From Oxytricha trifallax (taxonomy: Eukaryota; Ciliophora; Spirotrichea; Sporadotrichida; Oxytrichidae), in the NCBI GenBank assembly GCA_000711775.1, contig ARYC01017706.1, positions 1 through 64,000 of the forward strand: a stretch of 64,000 nucleotides of DNA. Direction: 5' to 3'. The notes beneath the pieces are model-generated. The model was given only the letters and a program-made list of their open reading frames with translations, searched no databases and was not told the origin of the DNA. The translations under genes were made by a program, and so were the position numbers. Positions 10,676 through 21,922 of this stretch are shown here, in pieces (position 1 is the stretch's first letter; every line of letters starts with the position of its first letter).

Positions 10676-13309
10676 ATGTCAATACTAAACCATCCAAATC
10701 AAACAGTCCTCCTCAAAGATACTCAACATTTAAAAAATTAAAATACATTTCACGATACTATCAATTTGTAAAATAAAAGTAAAAATGCTTATGAAAAGCC
10801 ATCCTAATATCACTAATAATTGATAAACACATTTAACAATAAAGATAACCATAAACACAATGCCTATTAATCAAATGGTTTCTCCACTTAGCTATTCGAT
10901 AGTTAGTAAACATCCTAACTGGCTACACTCTAAAATAGAGAAAGTATATAAGAAAATAACTTTGGCTTAAATCTAGACTCAGAAAGCCTCAATTCCCCCA
11001 AGTTACCTTAAATTAATAAATATGGAGAGGATTCTAGACAATTGATGAATAATACGAGATCATCATCAAAGTTGTTACCACTTATTAACAGTGGAGGGAT
11101 CTATTAAGATAAATTAAATTACTTGAAACGCCTCTAATAAGCCTCAATAAATGAAGTCGATTAAAATAAGCAACATAGTTCTTTTTCGAGATAAATCCCG
11201 TATTCTCAATTCAAACATAATTCAGAAATCATCGCATAAAACTTGAAGAATAGCACATCTCCACAAGTTTAATACTTTAATGGCAGCTTCACTTACTAAC
11301 ACAATAACAAAAGGAAACTGATTAACATCGCTGAGATAGGCTCTTATAATAGACAATTTTCATATAGCACTGTGGCTCCCTCGGATTAAAGTCCAAAAAC
11401 ATAGGGTTTTTAAATTAAATAAGATTTGCAGATTTAAAGGCAAAATTATTCAACATCTTAACAATAGTATTAAAATATTTTTTAGATTAGAAAAATATAT
11501 AAATTATAAAATTTATCAATTAAATATAATTCGGAAACAAAAAGAATATAATTTAAAGAATTATTTAAATTAAAATAAATTCAAAATATATAAAATTAAA
11601 AAATCTCCACTTTTTTATAGAAAAAAAATCATCAAATTTCTTGTTACTTTTATATTTTTATTAAATTTCCTATTTCAACAATAGCAAGCTTCACCGAAAT
11701 TCAATATACAAATAAATAATCCAAGCAATTTGAATTTCCTTAAAAACTTCAAGAACCTAGAAAGAGAAAGTTTTGAATAAAAACATATGAAGTATTTATC
11801 AGAAAAACGAAGACAATTCAGTGAACTTAAAGCAAGAATAGAGCTAATTAATTAATAAATAGGCATCAAAGAATAATAAAATAATTCTCAAAATAGTGGA
11901 GGGAATAACATGGGCTCTACAAATGTAAACATGGAAAATTATTACCCAGGGTAAGGAACTTTTTAATCAAGAGATAGAGAAAGCATAAGAAATTTTTCAA
12001 TAGAAGCTCATAAGACTTTCACGAATGCGAAGATTCAAAGAACTTTTGAGAAAAGGAGGGGAACTGGTTTTGGATAATTCCTTAATGCAAAGAACAAGTC
12101 TTGTTAAAAGCATATGAGGCAGTCGCTTGAAGTCAAATCTGTTAATAATTTTGAAAATCAAATCGATTACAATTCTGAAGTGCGGTAAAGTGCTCAAATT
12201 GCTAATAATTAGCATAAGTAAACAGTGTAGGATTGTTTTTAGATGTAGAATGACTTGGGAAGTATTATATCTTAATTTTAGAGTCTTGATAGGAAAATAC
12301 CTAAATATTAATTGATTGTATGCATCTTGTTTTTTATTGAGAAATTTATAGGATTATTTTATAATTTGATAGATTAATATTTCTATACCTTAAAGAGCTT
12401 CCTATAAAATGACGAATCCAATTAGTTACTATGATTCTTAACCTTAAAATATTACAACTACATAATCGTTTGACTTTAGAAAAAGCTAGAAATTTGATAA
12501 TGATGAAATTTTAAATTTGATATCGAAAAACGACAGAGATGAAATTCAGACTATGAAGATATATTTTTCACTTTCAGATAAATTTAAGAATTTAAAAAAT
12601 TAAGAAGAGAGGAGGTAAATGTTCAAGAAGTTGATCTTGATATATCATCCTGATAAAAGGCACTAAAATTAAATTTAATGATAAAATTCTTATACTTTTA
12701 TTAATTGTACTCATAAAATGGTATTTTTATTATAATTATATTAAAAATGAATCTTAGGAATAAAGTCAACAATCAGATGTTATGTTTCAATTTTTAAAAG
12801 ATAATAAAGATAAATTAATTTCAAATGAATAAATAGTTGATTTGGATTTGAGAGACCTCAAAATAAACAATTCAGGCATGACTTCTGTAATTTTTAATAC
12901 TGGCAAATTTAGTAGAAAATTGGCTAAAAATTTGATTAAAACGAAGTACAATAATCTTAATTTACTTAATAGCACAGGGTTGAAGATTTATATATTTATA
13001 TAAATACAATAATCATTTAGAATACATTAAAGATTAATTTAATATAATTGAAATCTTTAAATAAATTTTTATCTTCCTATATTTTATATTAGATATTTAT
13101 AATAATATTAATGGAAGAACTAACTTCATAAAAAGTAAAGAAACATGGATAAATCTTAATAAAATAATAAATTAGATTAGAATAGCATGGATAACAGCAA
13201 TTCTAAGTTAATCAAAGACCCTCATTAAAACAGTTTGGCTGTGTTAAGAGAAGTTCTTGGCAGAAAAAATAATCAAAATGGTTTTGATTTTACAGTTTTA
13301 AATAAATGA
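10676..13309 (+). CDS. Q/N-rich protein with C-terminal J-domain-like segment
   Basis: Starts MSILNHPNQTVLLKD at 10676; ends GFDFTVLNK before TGA 13307-13309. Coding blocks: 10676-about 11470; about 11745-12302; 12385-12669; 12744-about 12995; about 13140-13309. The block at 12600-12760 reads LILIYHPDKRHQNES...SDVMFQFLKDNK. The HPDK tripeptide-plus-Lys and the spacing to FQFL resemble helices II-III of DnaJ domains, while the first part is not a standard J domain. Such a protein could recruit Hsp70, but the partial domain makes this tentative. Two IESs are resolved with pointers ATACCT and AAAAT; the others are visible only as open-frame losses. Confidence 0.65.
12297..12384. other. IES, 88 bp, pointer ATACCT
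   Basis: ATACCT at 12297-12302 and 12385-12390. Removal of one copy and the interior joins SLDRKIP to QRASYKMTNP in frame; without removal the downstream frame is lost. Confidence 0.8.
12665..12743. other. IES, 79 bp, pointer AAAAT
   Basis: AAAAT at 12665-12669 and 12744-12748. Removal joins HPDKRHQN to ESQEQSQQ and removes an in-frame TGA. The interior is almost pure A/T. Confidence 0.75.
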
Positions 13310-13442
13310 ATTTAAGTTTATATTAATAGTGTTATGATGTTTTTGCATTAATAGTTACATTGAGGCATTACGAAAAATTATCAGGAAATTGAAAATTATA
13401 TCTTGGAAACTTTAACTTTGTAATTAAATATAAAAAATATCA

Positions 13443-14268
13443 TCATAATCTAGATTTATTATTTTTGTTTAAGATGTAGATAACCTCTATAATAGCTTCA
13501 TAATTAACGTCTCCTATATTTTTTAACTTATCATATTGTTCTGAACTTAAAAACTTCTTCAAAATTTTGAATCTTTAGTGCAAAGCTTACAAAATATTAT
13601 ATTTAAAAAAAATTACTTGACTTTTGAATTTTTATATATTTCAGAAATTTTAATAAATAAACACATGCATCAATTTTATGAAAGCGTTTTTTATCTTGCA
13701 CTAAATCAAAGCCCTCTCTATATAATGGTGATTATAAATATATATTTGGATAAAGTTACCATCTTGAAGTTGCTTCTCTCTCAATCGAAATATTTTTATG
13801 AATTATTATAAATAAATCATGTGAATTTATTGCATAAAATAAAATTCAATTCTTGTTTCATTTCCTTGTCATATCTCTCGTCATTCTAAGCTTTTTAGCG
13901 TTTTTTAATTTAATACATCTATTATAGATTTCAAGTAATATTCACTTAAAATAGATTGTATAATTAGTAATTTTAAATTTCTGTTTTGTTTTAATATCCT
14001 GAGCAAAATCTGGAATCTTGTTAATAGATAGCCTTCTTCTAGCAATAAATATTGTTTTATACTTTAAATACATAGTAATTTATAGAAGCAATTTAATTCA
14101 CTGACGAAGATGAATCATCATTTTATTAATTATTTAAAAAGAAACTACTAAAATTTCTACATTCTAATGAAAAATAAGTAAAATATAATTTATTTAGTAA
14201 ATTATAACATTTTGAAGTTATCTATCTTTTCTTAACTTTTAGAGAGGTTGAATCACAAATTTAAGCAT
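13443..14268 (-). CDS. Hypothetical protein with several short introns
   Basis: The minus frame begins MLKFVIQPLQK at 14268 and ends NKNNKSRL before TGA at 13443-13445. Coding blocks include LLLEEGYLLTRFQILLRILK, NDERYDKEMKQELNF, PLYREGFDLVQDKKRFHKID and FLSSEQYDKLKNIGDVNYEA. At least two 31-nt GT...AG gaps (GTATTA...CTTAG and GTAATT...GTAAG) restore frame, so these look like true introns. No family is recognised. The N-terminal exon structure is uncertain. It abuts the MITE-like element on its 5' side. Confidence 0.5.
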
Positions 14269-14313
14269 GTAAGCGTGGACCCATGCGTTCAAATATTTTA
14301 CATCTGTAATTTC

Positions 14314-14623
14314 AGTATTGAACTTAAACGATTCAAAATACAATTGAATTATGATTAACCAATCTTAGTTCGATTGAGAATTCAAAATTTACTATTGGCG
14401 GTACTATTTTATCGAATCTCTGGATCGAAATAACTACATTTTAATGTGAAGGTATATTTTAATAAATTAAGATGTGTTTAATTAAAGTCGAGTTATCTCG
14501 CTCCAGGGGTGCGATAAAATAGTACCGCCAATAATAAAGTCAAGCTAATTTCAAATTCCCTATCGAATAAGCCCAAGATTGTTTAAATTATTCAACTTTA
14601 ATTGGCACTAATTTGAAATACTA
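14314..14623. mobile_element. MITE-like palindromic element, copy 1
   Basis: A core inverted repeat of 18 bp is perfect (14397-14414 against 14512-14529, GGCGGTACTATTTTATCG). Around it the arms stay recognisably inverted outwards to about 14314 and 14623, with indels in the left arm. It carries no ORF. The right arm aligns along its length with the right arm of the element at 52090-52414, so this is a dispersed family and not a chance hairpin. Its outer ends are less certain than those of copy 2. Confidence 0.7.
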
Positions 14624-14955
14624 TTTATTTAATTAATAATAATTTCCAAATTCAAATGTATTTCTACAATAATTGTATTCTGTGAGTATTTTTTTTGAAT
14701 TATGCAATTAAAACAATTGAATTATTTGGTGTTTTATAGGATTATGATATGTTAATATCTTTCTTTAAAACTTCCTTAATATTTAAAATATATAATAAAA
14801 ATTTATTGAACAAGTTTTTGATTAATCTTTTTTCTACACTGCATTTCTTGAGGACACTATATTCGAAGAACAAGTTCTTAAAGCTTTTTGTATAAATTTA
14901 TTTCGAATTTATATATAATCTTATATAATTATTAAATTAAAAAGTTAATAGATAG
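14624..14955. other. AT-rich intergenic DNA
   Basis: About 330 bp between the two mobile elements, with no gene or repeat that I can support. Confidence 0.5.
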
Positions 14956-15353
14956 GACGGTGACTAAAGGTGTTCTTTACTAAAGTGAAGAAACTTAGCT
15001 GTCGCCCAACTATTTTTTAAGGTTGGATAATCATCCTATGACACTGGATATTGCTTGGCTGAGACTCTTGAGGTCTTCCTGTAGGCATTTCTGCTTTCTA
15101 ATTTGATAAGGGCAATTTTTCCTCATCAGAAGGAAAAACTGGTTAGATACTGGTCACAAGTCAGATTCTGGTCGGTACCTTAGCCTGGTTAATAAGATAC
15201 AAGTGAAGATATTGCTACAACGATATCTCTAGAGCATGATGTGAGAGCGTCCTGACAGAAGTGAAACTATCTGTGTGAATTAACACTTACATTAATTATA
15301 CTCTGAGAGCCCTTGAGCTCTCGATGTGAGTAAATTATTATTATTATTATTAT
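14956..15353 (+). mobile_element. SINE-like element with LINE-type 3' end
   Basis: A GC-richer island of about 400 bp (starts near GGACGGTGACTAAAGG) with no long ORF. It ends with GAGAGCCCTTGAGCTCTCGA, a perfect hairpin, then TGTGAGTAAATTATT and a (TTA)n tail. The last 55 bp match the end of the LINE-like element at 2950-3003, with base changes that keep the stem paired. That is the classic relation between a SINE and the LINE whose reverse transcriptase it borrows. No clear A or B box was found, so the 5' origin is unknown. The AT-rich flanks hide any target duplication. Confidence 0.6.
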
Positions 15354-15481
15354 AATATATTTATATATATAAATATAATATTTATTTTTACTTTCACGTT
15401 AATCTAAATAGGAATAGGCATTATTCATAAAATTGCTTACCTTTTAATTACTTGTAAACTGGATCAGAAGGCATCCTTCTG

Positions 15482-17906
15482 TCATGAGAAATTTAAGTCA
15501 GAGTCATTTAGTTAATGATAAACTTCAAAACATTGTTGACTCCTTTTCCAACCAATTTGTAAATATATTTAATTATATACTATGGGTTTTTTAACATAAT
15601 TTATAAGCAAAATAATTATTAATACCATCTAGTAGGAATTAATATTCTTCATGTAGGGGGTTTTGGGGTTAGGGTTTAAACCCAATATTTCTTGTGCTTG
15701 TTTAACTTTTAATTCATCATTGATATTGTCAATGAATCTCCCAATCAGATTTTAATTATAATATTTAATTATTTTCAATACAATTTTGAAAATAATTCTT
15801 CATTAATATTTTTAAAAATATGATTTTGAGAAGTTTAATTATTATATAAATATATATTTCAGATCCTATGAATTCCTCATTGCACTTGATTTGTAAAGTT
15901 ACCGATCAAAACTACACTTTGCTTTTAATATTAATAAAATTAAACATATATATTAAATTTGCTCCAAAGACAATATCACATATCATACTTAAATATTATA
16001 ATTATAATTCAATTATTTTAGCTATTTTCTTAATTTTTCAAATAATTTTATCTTACTCATCATAATTGGTTCTATTTATTATAAATTGACTGTTAAAAAT
16101 AATTTAGTGTCTTACAGATGATCTTTAATTAAATACATATAAATAAAAAATATAATTTAATGTTTTAAATTCAAAATGTATTTTCTATAATTATTGAAAT
16201 CTTTTTTCTTTGTAATTCCTGGCTTACTTAAGATTAAACTCTGTTATTTTAGGATTCCAAGTTTTAATAATATTGTTCAAAGCTTACATCTTTTAATTAT
16301 GATATATTAAATACACTCAATAAATTATTTAAATTATCGAAAAATTTTATAAATAAATTTACTTTCTAAGTACATTTATAAATCTTATCCCTGAACCTGC
16401 TAGTGCTAAAAAATTAATGATTAAATTTAATACTGAATTATTTTACCTATAAGTGTCCAGAATTTAAATCCACATTTTAAGAGTTTTTCTTTTGCAAGTG
16501 TTAAAATACAAGATTTTCATCTTCTACATTGGCTTTCTGGAAATATTTCAAGCTTGTGAACATAAAGTCATGCTCTGGATTTAAATCAAATAAAAAAATA
16601 TGTGACTTAAAAGATAAGAAAATAATATAATGTTAAATTATAAATCATTGAAAGAAGAACATCTGTCACAATAATATTTAAAAAAACTAATAAAATTATA
16701 TTTTTTTTATTTTGCCATTTTATTCAATGTATTTTATAAAAAACAATACTATGCATCGTCAAGCAACTTTTAATCTTTCTTGTTTGCAAAAACAATACTA
16801 TGATTAAATAATTAATTATAAAAATATATATATTTGTGTAATTATTTACTTTTGACATTTAATGCATGTTTCATTTGATGGGAGAAGACTATACTATTCC
16901 AATATATAAATTAAAATGCATAAATTTATTTAATATTACTTTTTTTTTAAATTGAAAATAATTTAAATAAATCAATAGTGTTTCAAAGCATGAATTCCAT
17001 AAATTTATATCATTTAGTAATTTAGGATGTCGTATTACTTTAGCAATCATTTTAAAATTATATTATTTATTAAACTTAGAATTTCATATATAAATATATT
17101 GTAAATTCATAATCTCTTATAGTCACTTTCTTTCTGATATAAATAATTAATATAAATATATTAACCTACCTTTAATTGAAGTTCAGCTAATTTTATAGAT
17201 TTTAATTCAATTTAAAATAATATATATATATAAAATAATATTATAAAATAGATTTATTGTATTTTATAAAAAAGCTTATCTTTTATTCTTTTTCTAAGCT
17301 GCAGCTGAGGGCTATCTTTGCTAATTTCTCACTCTATAATTAGATTATAGATTAATATCAATTATTATAAAATTATTATCAAAGTTATAAATTTTAAAAA
17401 ATAAATAATCATAAAATTTAAAGGTATCTTTTGGAGATTAATAAAAAAAATAAATCTTTGTGAGATTATATCTTAAAATTGAACTTACTAAGGGGCTCTT
17501 GGATTTTAAGAATTCTGATTCCTTGCATTTTAATCTATAATTATATATTAATTAAACTTTAAATCATAAGAAAATAACAAAGAGTATCTTTAATGATAAA
17601 TTAACATCAATCTTCAGCAAAAAATTTAGATTTAATTGCGGAATTTCTTAATGAATTTGAAATAATATCTTATTTTGCAAATGACTTACTCTATCTTTGA
17701 TTATTAGAATTTGAAGATACAGCTCTCCCATTTTAAGGTCTCTGAGCTTATTATTGCTATCTGGCTGGAACTATCTATCTAGCCTGTGGTGGCTGTCTCT
17801 AGTTGGCATTGTTAGCATTCTAGTTTCTTCTTATTTGAGTGGTTGGGGGAGGAGGGGTTTAGGAGATACGTTGATTTTATGGACCTTAGTTTTTTCTCGG
17901 TGGCAT
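15482..17906 (-). CDS. Q/P/R-rich protein, heavily interrupted gene
   Basis: The minus frame starts MPPRKNQGPQNQRISQTPPP at 17906; the last block ends HQLNDSDLNFS before TGA at 15482-15484. Coding blocks lie at about 17906-17610, 17500-17460, 17330-17280, 16800-16740, 16575-16440 (DLNPEHDFMFTSLKYFQKAN), 16415-16370, 16290-16200 (ALNNIIKTWNPKITEF), 15745-15620 and 15560-15482. They are separated by AT-rich gaps, at least one of which is a GT...AG intron (about 16441 downwards). Because blocks are short I cannot exclude missing or differently ordered segments. No domain recognised. The basic, proline-rich N terminus suggests nucleic-acid or protein binding, but that is a guess. Confidence 0.55.
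15657..15668 (-). repeat. Interstitial telomere-like C4A4C4 (minus strand)
   Basis: The + strand reads GGGGTTTTGGGG, the hypotrich telomere unit. On the coding (minus) strand it lies in a block read NPNPKTPY of the 15482-17906 gene and is part of the shared 15-mer TAACCCCAAAACCCC also found at 43812 and 53357. Confidence 0.8.
16739..16802. repeat. 15-bp direct repeats bracketing a short coding-like block
   Basis: AAAAACAATACTATG occurs at 16739-16753 and 16788-16802. The minus-strand interior reads ANKKDQKLLDDA and looks coding. If the repeat were an IES pointer, this coding-like piece would be the eliminated part, which is odd. Confidence 0.5.
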
Positions 17907-18197
17907 GTTACAAAGGATATATCAAAGATGATTTTTAATAAGTTTATTTTAAAATTAATTATTTATTGTTCATTGAAATTGCCTTAAATAGTTTATTCTG
18001 GCAATTTTATATCTTAGAATAATAAAAAAATCTACTTTATACAATAAGTAAGTAATATTTAATGTAAATATTCATATATTTTAACGAGGTTTATTATATT
18101 TTTGGGTAATAAGTGCAAATAATTAATATAAGTCTTTCATTCCATCTCTATCTTAATCATTAATCATGATTGAATTATTATAAAAATCATTAAATAA

Positions 18198-21100
18198 ATG
18201 AATTCTGTTACCTCCCAAGATACCAATAACTTATTTATTTTATCAATTTAAATTAAGCACTATTTTAATGAATTATTAAATAATTACATATAACTTTTTA
18301 TTACTAATAAATCAACTTAAAATATTTTTAACTTATTTCCAGCTGATTAAAAGTCCAAGAATCAAAACGATTTAGGTCTTGATTTCGACTTTAACAATCC
18401 CTATATGACAGACTCACAACGAGAGAGCATACAGTGAAGAACCACTAACAATAAAAAGAATTCGCTCTTTGTCATTGATGAATCTATGAGTATTCATTAG
18501 AAATAGTGGAATTAGGAGAAAGATCAGCATTTATAGAAAATTAATGAAGACAATGAAATCGATGTGTAGAAACTCATTTACAATTTTGATTCCAAAACTC
18601 ATAAGAATTATGGTTTAAGTATCAATACTATATAGAGAATTTATGGGGGAACAAAAAATCGCAAATTAATTAGATTATTTTATAGAATGAGTAGATGAAT
18701 ATTAATTACGATGGAGGATCTTAACCCCTACTCGCCTCTTAAGATTAGATCCCAGTTCACACAACTTAAAATGGAATGACATCCTCTAGTTCAAACTTTG
18801 CTTCAAACAATAGTAATTTAAGATCCCAGTAAAACAGGGGTGCTGCCATAAACTATCAATAAAGCTCCCCTACATACTCAAATCAAAATTAATTGGATGC
18901 AAATGGGAATGGTTTAACATTTGAATAATAATTGCAACAGAAAAAAGCTAAGAGAAAGCGCAACTATATTATTGGAGGTGTTATTATAGCAGCTTTAATT
19001 ATAATTTTGATAATAGTTTTGGCTACTACTTTGAGAAAATCAAGCTCGCCATTTATATATGACCCTATACCAAACCCCTACAACCTCATTCAATCAAACT
19101 ATTCTTAATATGGGGCTTAAAAGTTTATGTTGTAGGTAGATAGGTCTAGGAATAATTTTTAAGTTAGAGTGAGAGAAAGCGAGAACAATTACCTTTTTGA
19201 AAATGTAGAGATTGAGGCTTAAATGCTGTAGTATAACTAAATGAGATTAAGAATTGGGAATAGTGATTAAGCAAATGTAGAGCCTTAAAATCTAAGTTCT
19301 TATTAGAAAATTAATGATTAATTCTTCAATCAGGATTAAACTTCATTTTTAAAATATATTAGGTTTGAATATTTCCTTATTCAAATTAATTTCTATATTT
19401 TCTAATAGTTTACTTGAAATAATCATAGCAAGGATTAAACAACAATTAACTAGGTTTTGAGGTAGTTTAACAAACCTAAAATGATATTAGTAATGATTAA
19501 TCACATGTATATTGGAGACTATATGATAAATCAAAATAAGGTTTAGAGGACATAGTTTCATCCTAAAATTAAGAGCTAACTTTAATGAGCAGATTTACTC
19601 TACAAGGTTTGAAGTTGAATTCATCTCAATTAATAGGTTTAGGGGAAAATTTTGATGGGAATATATTTTTAAAAAGTGGAAATTATACATTGGATCCTCA
19701 AGCTAATTTAGATGCACTTCCAATATAGTAAGATGTGTAAGTTAAGACAAGCTTCTATCCTTTTCTCATAGCGATTTTGAAAGACTAGAAATATTTGGGG
19801 ATATATGTGAGGAGTAATTATGCTCTTTAATTTGAGGTTATAATTAATCAGACTTCATAGACATCTGTTATCAACATTATATTATTAAATTTGATATATC
19901 AAAATTTAATTATTTAAGTATTATAAAATAGAAAATACATTATGAGTACTGCTGGATAAATCGACTTATAATTTTTCTATGACTCAAATTACAACCACTT
20001 ATTATCAAAATTCCATAATATTATTGGAAAGCCTAGTCTTCTACCATATTGGTCTTAAGGCCTCTTTATAAGAGGTAAATTACTTGATGACCCATCGCAA
20101 GCTCTGAATTTAATAGATAATTATAAATCAAAGGGGATACCGATCCAAGGTATTTCTTTCACTTTAGGATCTTTGGTGAATGGAACAAACTTTGGCTTTT
20201 AAGATTCTATTACTCAAATTAGAAGAAAATATCCTTAACTTCAGTTCATAGTGCCTTTCACTTATTTTGTATAAAAAGATTAAGGATAAATTATATAGGA
20301 AGCTTTTGTTCAATTTAACAATCAGAACCTCGAAGTGTAAATGAATTTTGGTAGTTAATAATCGGGCTATTGTATGGATCCTTTCAACCCAAATATTACA
20401 AGCTATTTATAAAAGGTATTAAAAAATAGTCAATATGATCCTTAATACTATGGTCTATGGCTTGATTAAAACTAACCTTATATAGACTCAATTTAAACTT
20501 AATCCACAAGCAACTCTGATATTTTTTAAGATTTACCATTTTAACCAAGAGGCACAGAGTAAATATAAAAGAAAACATTGCCATACTCTTCTTAGTTTTA
20601 ACTTTAAGAAAATAGCCAGAATTTGTCTCAAATTTATTCATTTGATCTTTAAACTTCTTATGGATCTTAATTTGCTCTTAAAGTCATTGAAAGTTTATAG
20701 TAATTATAAAGTAAGTAACCTTTCATTATTGCAGACAGCACTTAAATTGGAATGGGTTAATATGGAGTAGGGCTCAAACAATATAAAATACAGCTTTCTT
20801 ATTAAGATTTGAAAAGACAAGTTCTTAACATGATTTAGTATGGTACTTACGGGAATCCAAATATTATGACAACTCAATGCTCATCATAAAGTATTTATTA
20901 TTTTATCATAAGAAGTTGATTTGTAATTATGTCTTGCTTACTATAAACTTTCAATCTTATCCCCACTTTTAATAATACAAGATGTCGATACCTAAGAATA
21001 AGACTTAATTTCTTCTTTAACTTAAACCCAAGCTGAAAACTTTAAGAAAATTTCTAACTAGAGAATGAGATTTTTAACTTATTAAAGAGGAGAACTTCAA

Positions 21101-21922
21101 AAGTTAAAGCAGTATGGTGGTTCTTTGATTAGACCTCTATTCGCAGATTATACATATGACTCTGAGACTTAAGATTTCTCAGATGTCTCAACTGTGCTAT
21201 TTGGTTAATCGATAGTAGTTAACCTACCACTTGAGCAAAATTCAACAAATTCAACATTTTACTTCCCAGACTACAAACTTATCGACTTAAATACTATGGA
21301 GGTGCTAAGAACTTACATAGGTTAGGGTATACAAGTGAATGTTACTTATGAAGATGATAAATTGAACATGTATCAAAAGGGAGTCAGCTCAATAATAGCA
21401 TTTCAAAATACCACAAAGTATTAAGTTAGTAAAGTAGAGGACCTCAAAAATATACCAATTATTATATCTGTGAGCATGGACGGATTTTTGTAGGGTGGAT
21501 ATGCACAAGGTCAAATATATTTAGAGCAAGGGTAGGAGCAAGATTTTAAAACTGAGTTTTATGAGGTTAAAGCACTTGACTATATTATATCAATTAAGCA
21601 GTAGAATAGTGGGGCAGCTGAGCAAATTGGAGCAACTTATTTAATAAAAAAAAGAATATTTTATAATTTAAATAAAACTTCAATCGAGAAAATCTATATA
21701 AGTTTCTTGGACAAATAGATAAATCAAGCTTGCGCAATATTGATAAATGATAAAAATAAAATAATGATAAGTTAAACAAAATATATTTATTTTAAGCACT
21801 TAAATCCTTAATGTAATTATTTTTAATTTCTAGAACTAACGAACTTATTTAAATATTTATATTTATATTTTTAGTTTTTTATATTTGTCTAAGAATTATT
21901 GATTTTTTTTAAATAATAATGA
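18198..21922 (+). CDS. GH31 glycosidase-like module with type II membrane anchor
   Basis: Starts MNSVTSQDTNNLF at 18198. Two IESs (18228-18329, 18606-18703) are resolved, giving a cytoplasmic tail ending KKAKRKRN, one transmembrane helix (YIIGGVIIAALIIILIIVLA, about 18960-19020) and an extracytoplasmic GH31-like region. GH31 landmarks: GLGENFDG near 19630, SLLPYWSQGLFIRG near 20035, IPIQGISF near 20150, YGLWLDQNQP near 20450 (aligns with the WIDMNEP nucleophile motif, Asp kept, Glu replaced by Gln), ADSTQIGMGQYG near 20730 (the usual arginine and following GDN acid/base motif are missing) and LIRPLFADYTYD near 21140. The substrate is unknown and activity doubtful. One in-frame TGA remains at 18435. 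It may form a single protein with the next module. Confidence 0.65.
18228..18329. other. IES, 102 bp, pointer AACTTATTT
   Basis: AACTTATTT at 18228-18236 and 18330-18338. Removal joins DTNNLF to PADQKSKNQN in frame. Confidence 0.75.
18606..18703. other. IES, 98 bp, pointer AATTA
   Basis: AATTA at 18606-18610 and 18704-18708. Removal shifts the frame by the needed two bases and joins SKTHKNY to DGGSQPLLAS, connecting the N-terminal tail with the membrane anchor of the GH31-like protein. Confidence 0.75.

Noticed and set aside
17754-17987. + strand ORF rich in Trp, Leu and Ser
   Set aside because: The opposite strand gives the Q/P/R-rich N terminus MPPRKNQGPQ, in keeping with the flanking minus-strand blocks.
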